A DNA stretch of 64,000 nt from positions 2,603,944-2,667,943 of the forward strand of contig CM030933.1 of the NCBI GenBank assembly GCA_018136815.1. The letters run 5' to 3'. Positions within the stretch are counted from its first letter, which is position 1; every line of letters starts with the position of its first letter. The DNA comes from Isochrysis galbana. Lineage: Eukaryota; Haptophyta; Isochrysidales; Isochrysidaceae. The position numbers and the translations under genes are program-made. This document shows, piece by piece, positions 61,826-64,000 of the stretch. Under the pieces are notes generated by a model. That model did no database searches and was not told where the DNA came from. It saw only the letters and a list, made by a program, of their open reading frames with translations.

Positions 61826-62575
61826 ATGTTCGCCGGCGACCGTACCTCCTCCCGTGTGCTGGCCGCGCCCGGTGGCCATTCGACGCTGAACATCTTCTCT
61901 TCGAGTGGTACGGAGCAACCTGCTTCCGGCAACTACTCGGTTCCACCGCCACCTGCAGTCAAGAACCAAGACTCATTTGGCCAGCGTGTAGTGAACCGGA
62001 GCGAGCACGGCGACTTCGGACTCCAGCGCAACTCGTCTCGGGTGCTCGCTGCACCTGGCGGAGCGTCAACGCTCAACCTATTTGGCGGTGACGCGCCAGG
62101 AGCTACCCGAGCTCCAGCCACGCAGCCTGCTCAGAATTCTGTCCGTACTGACGACGTATTTGGTCATCGAGTGGTAAACCGCAGCGAGCATGGAGATTTT
62201 GGTCTGCAGCGCAACTCTTCCCGTGTGCTCGCGGCACCTGGTGGCAAATCTTCATTTAGCTTCTCTGACCCTCAAGCGCCATTGGGCGCTAGCGCTCGCC
62301 AGCCATCGCAGCAGGTGCCACAAGATGTTGTCGAGTCCTCAATCGTGCCATTCAACTCACAAATGTCGGCAGGTCAGCGTGTGGGGAATCAAGAAATTTG
62401 CCTGCATGCGCGTCCATCCACTCGTGTCCACGCGGCCCCGGGCGGTAATAGTTCCATTTGTCTCGGATCTGACGTTCCATCAAGTGTGGATGCTAGAAAG
62501 GCTGCGCTCATGGCCCGGCGTGTGCAAGCACCATTCACCGAGGTCACCAACTACACATCCGATAGGCCCTTCTAG
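61826..62575 (+). CDS. Multi-repeat SPIRAL1/Jupiter-like microtubule-associated protein
   Basis: 249 residues, one exon, low in order and rich in Ser, Gly, Asn and Ala. Four copies of a short motif occur: SSRVLAAPGGHSTLNIF (8-24), SSRVLAAPGGASTLNLFGG (70-88), SSRVLAAPGGKSSFSF (131-146) and STRVHAAPGGNSSICLG (198-214). Copies 2 and 3 are preceded by the same 16-residue leader (RVVNRSEHGDFGLQRN). Plant SPIRAL1 proteins end in RPSTKVHAAPGGxSSLxYLFGG, and animal Jupiter/HN1 proteins carry NSSRVLRPPGGGSNxSLG; both families bind microtubules. This protein combines both wordings. A role on cortical or flagellar microtubules is inference. The start Met begins directly before motif 1. Confidence 0.75.
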   Translation: MFAGDRTSSRVLAAPGGHSTLNIFSSSGTEQPASGNYSVPPPPAVKNQDSFGQRVVNRSEHGDFGLQRNSSRVLAAPGGASTLNLFGGDAPGATRAPATQPAQNSVRTDDVFGHRVVNRSEHGDFGLQRNSSRVLAAPGGKSSFSFSDPQAPLGASARQPSQQVPQDVVESSIVPFNSQMSAGQRVGNQEICLHARPSTRVHAAPGGNSSICLGSDVPSSVDARKAALMARRVQAPFTEVTNYTSDRPF

Positions 62576-62857
62576 TGGGCTTACGAGTGATGTTACGTGT
62601 TACACGCTGTCAGTTTGTCAGTTGGATGGAACATCGCTACGATATCTTCTCAGCTCCAAGAGCGCACGTTTTGTTAACTATTCGGTTGGGCCATAAGGAA
62701 CAGTACGTCAGGAGTTTGAGTTTGACTTTTGGTGGCTTGGGCTTGGAGAGTGCCTAGATTTTGGATGCCTTGTTGATCGTGCGTGTTTTCATCGACTTTG
62801 CTATTGTCACGTCGAATGTGGAGTGCTTTGTAGCAGCCAGCTCTATGTGCTGTCGCG
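62576..62857. other. 3' flank of the SPIRAL1-like gene
   Basis: T-rich on the plus strand and without repeats; probably 3' untranslated sequence. No clear poly(A) signal was identified. Confidence 0.4.
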
Positions 62858-63155
62858 TCAACTAAGTTTATACTTGGTTGCGATGGAGCGCAGCGTCGTG
62901 ACTCCCCTCTCACCCGGGCCCCCCGCCGAGGGCGGCCCCCATCCCCCATGGACCAGTCGCTGGCAAAGCGGCCGCGCCCGCCCTCGGAGGCCGAGCAGGT
63001 GCTTTCGACCCAGGTCGCGCCACACGGCCCGTGGCCCCCGGCCACACCACCCACAGCAGCCATGCTGCCCCCCCCCCCCCATGGGGGACAGCAAGCTGTA
63101 GCTGCGCAGCTGCCGGCCTCAAGGAGGCGGCGAGGCGTGGCGAGGGCGTGCTAGG
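62858..63155 (-). repeat. Possible family R-related segment
   Basis: Begins at the left with CAACTAAGTTTATACTTGGT, the same end motif that closes both arms around the glycosyltransferase-like gene. A GC-rich block with CCCCCCGCCGAGGGCGG and a C run follows. Beyond the end motif the likeness to other copies is weak. Confidence 0.45.
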
Positions 63156-64000
63156 AAGTGAGGGATGTCTTTAAACTGTCGAATCAAGCCGAAGCTTGAT
63201 CGTGTCAAGTCCCATTCGGGGCACAATCTTGAGAGAGAGAGAGGGAGGGAGGGAGGGGAACGCGCTACATGACGACGGCGCACATAATGACCACCTCACA
63301 AAACTCAATCTACTAACACACACCACTCAATCAACAAAAGAACTGAGAAACAAACATAAACGCTCGAAACAAACAAAGAAGGAGACAAATGAATTGACGA
63401 GCGATGTGAAGCCTCGGTGTTCAGTATGTCGAGCGAGCGGCGAACCATCGAGACAAGCCCTGAAAACAAAATTCGTTCGCACTATCGAGTATCGAATCCG
63501 CTTTGAGTATAGAGATACTCTGGATTCGACAGCGGGGGGGGGGGGGGGGGATTCTGTTTGCGCATGCCGGCCGCGCCCACCCGAGCCGCCAAAGCTGATT
63601 ATTATGATTTTCATGACATTATTCACGCAGTCTTGAGGTCATTTTCAATGCAGTCATCGTCACGCAGCGAGCGACTTCCCCGTGGCGGCTCTCCTAGAGT
63701 ATTGTGGAAATACTCTGGATCCGACACAGTCACAGCCAGCAAAAAAATGTCGCTGTTGAATCGGTGGCCATACATTGGCTTAATGGTGCTGCTCTTACTC
63801 AAACAAAGCAACACAAAAGTAACAGCAGCAAGCCCAGTGCCGGCTCAAATTGGGGCACTGACACATATCTTGGCACCGCGGATAAAGGTACCCAGCTTTC
63901 TAGGACCAATCCTAGAAACTAGGACGGACTTTGCTAGGTGAGAGCATGAGCATACCATGATATTTTGTCCCAAACCTTGGCTATTGAGTTACCACATGCA
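63156..64000. other. Intergenic to window edge
   Basis: A GA/GGGA repeat (63229-63258) and a G run (63534-63550). GATACTCTGGATTCGACA (63503-63520) and ATACTCTGGATCCGACACAG (63709-63728) are near repeats. The final ~430 bases have a plus-strand frame (63558-63941) without recognisable motifs. Confidence 0.4.

Overview
This is nuclear DNA from a eukaryote, most likely a unicellular alga with a secondary plastid. A haptophyte is my best guess, but that is inference. Direct support: genes with short GT-AG introns (and one probable GC-AG intron), a pol III-type 5S rRNA gene ending in a T run, a mitochondrial ribosomal protein with a presequence, an ER P5A-type ATPase, TFIIA, hAT DNA transposons, and very long CT/GA and G-rich microsatellites packed against start codons. 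I see no operons, CRISPR arrays or prokaryotic defence genes.

Layout. 1-10 kb: MFS transporter (-), a truncated hAT transposase (+), a lone 5S rRNA (-), a proline-rich single-pass membrane protein (+) and a two-exon TFIIA large-subunit N-terminal gene (-). 10-21 kb: a three-exon SLC35F5-like transporter (+), a three-exon membrane-anchored protein kinase (-), a signal-peptide-bearing ribulose-phosphate 3-epimerase homologue with two substituted metal-site residues (+), and a three-exon isopenicillin-N-synthase-like 2OG-Fe(II) oxygenase (+). 22.7-27.5 kb: a large uninterrupted P5A-type ATPase gene (-). 30-33.4 kb: mitochondrial ribosomal protein uS4 (+), a closely following small ORF (+) and a secreted or plastid-type conserved protein (+). 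36.0-39.3 kb: a complete hAT transposon with 8-bp target duplications, perfect terminal inverted repeats, subterminal repeats and a two-exon transposase gene that is fully open. 40-44 kb: a broken LolA-like gene, a 183-bp hAT-type MITE with 8-bp duplications, and a membrane-anchored PAS/LOV-like protein. 45.6-49 kb: a glycosyltransferase-like gene flanked by inverted copies of an unclassified repeat. 50-51 kb: a 0.37-kb direct duplication. 51.6-54.9 kb: a two-exon GH3 beta-xylosidase/glucosidase (-). 55.8-57.1 kb: two minisatellites. 57.1-58.2 kb: an AT-richer block with an unrelated coding style, possibly of large-DNA-virus origin. 59.5-61.2 kb: a three-exon ARM/HEAT-like protein (-). 61.8-62.6 kb: a protein with four SPIRAL1/Jupiter-like microtubule motifs (+).

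The genes look like independent housekeeping or accessory loci and do not form one pathway. The coherent biological system in the window is the mobile-DNA layer: one apparently intact autonomous hAT, four decayed hAT fragments from at least two lineages, a non-autonomous hAT MITE with different ends, a second MITE-like family (three copies plus one end) and two further dispersed repeat families. Splice junctions were chosen by eye from consensus sites, frame and family conservation, and need transcript support.
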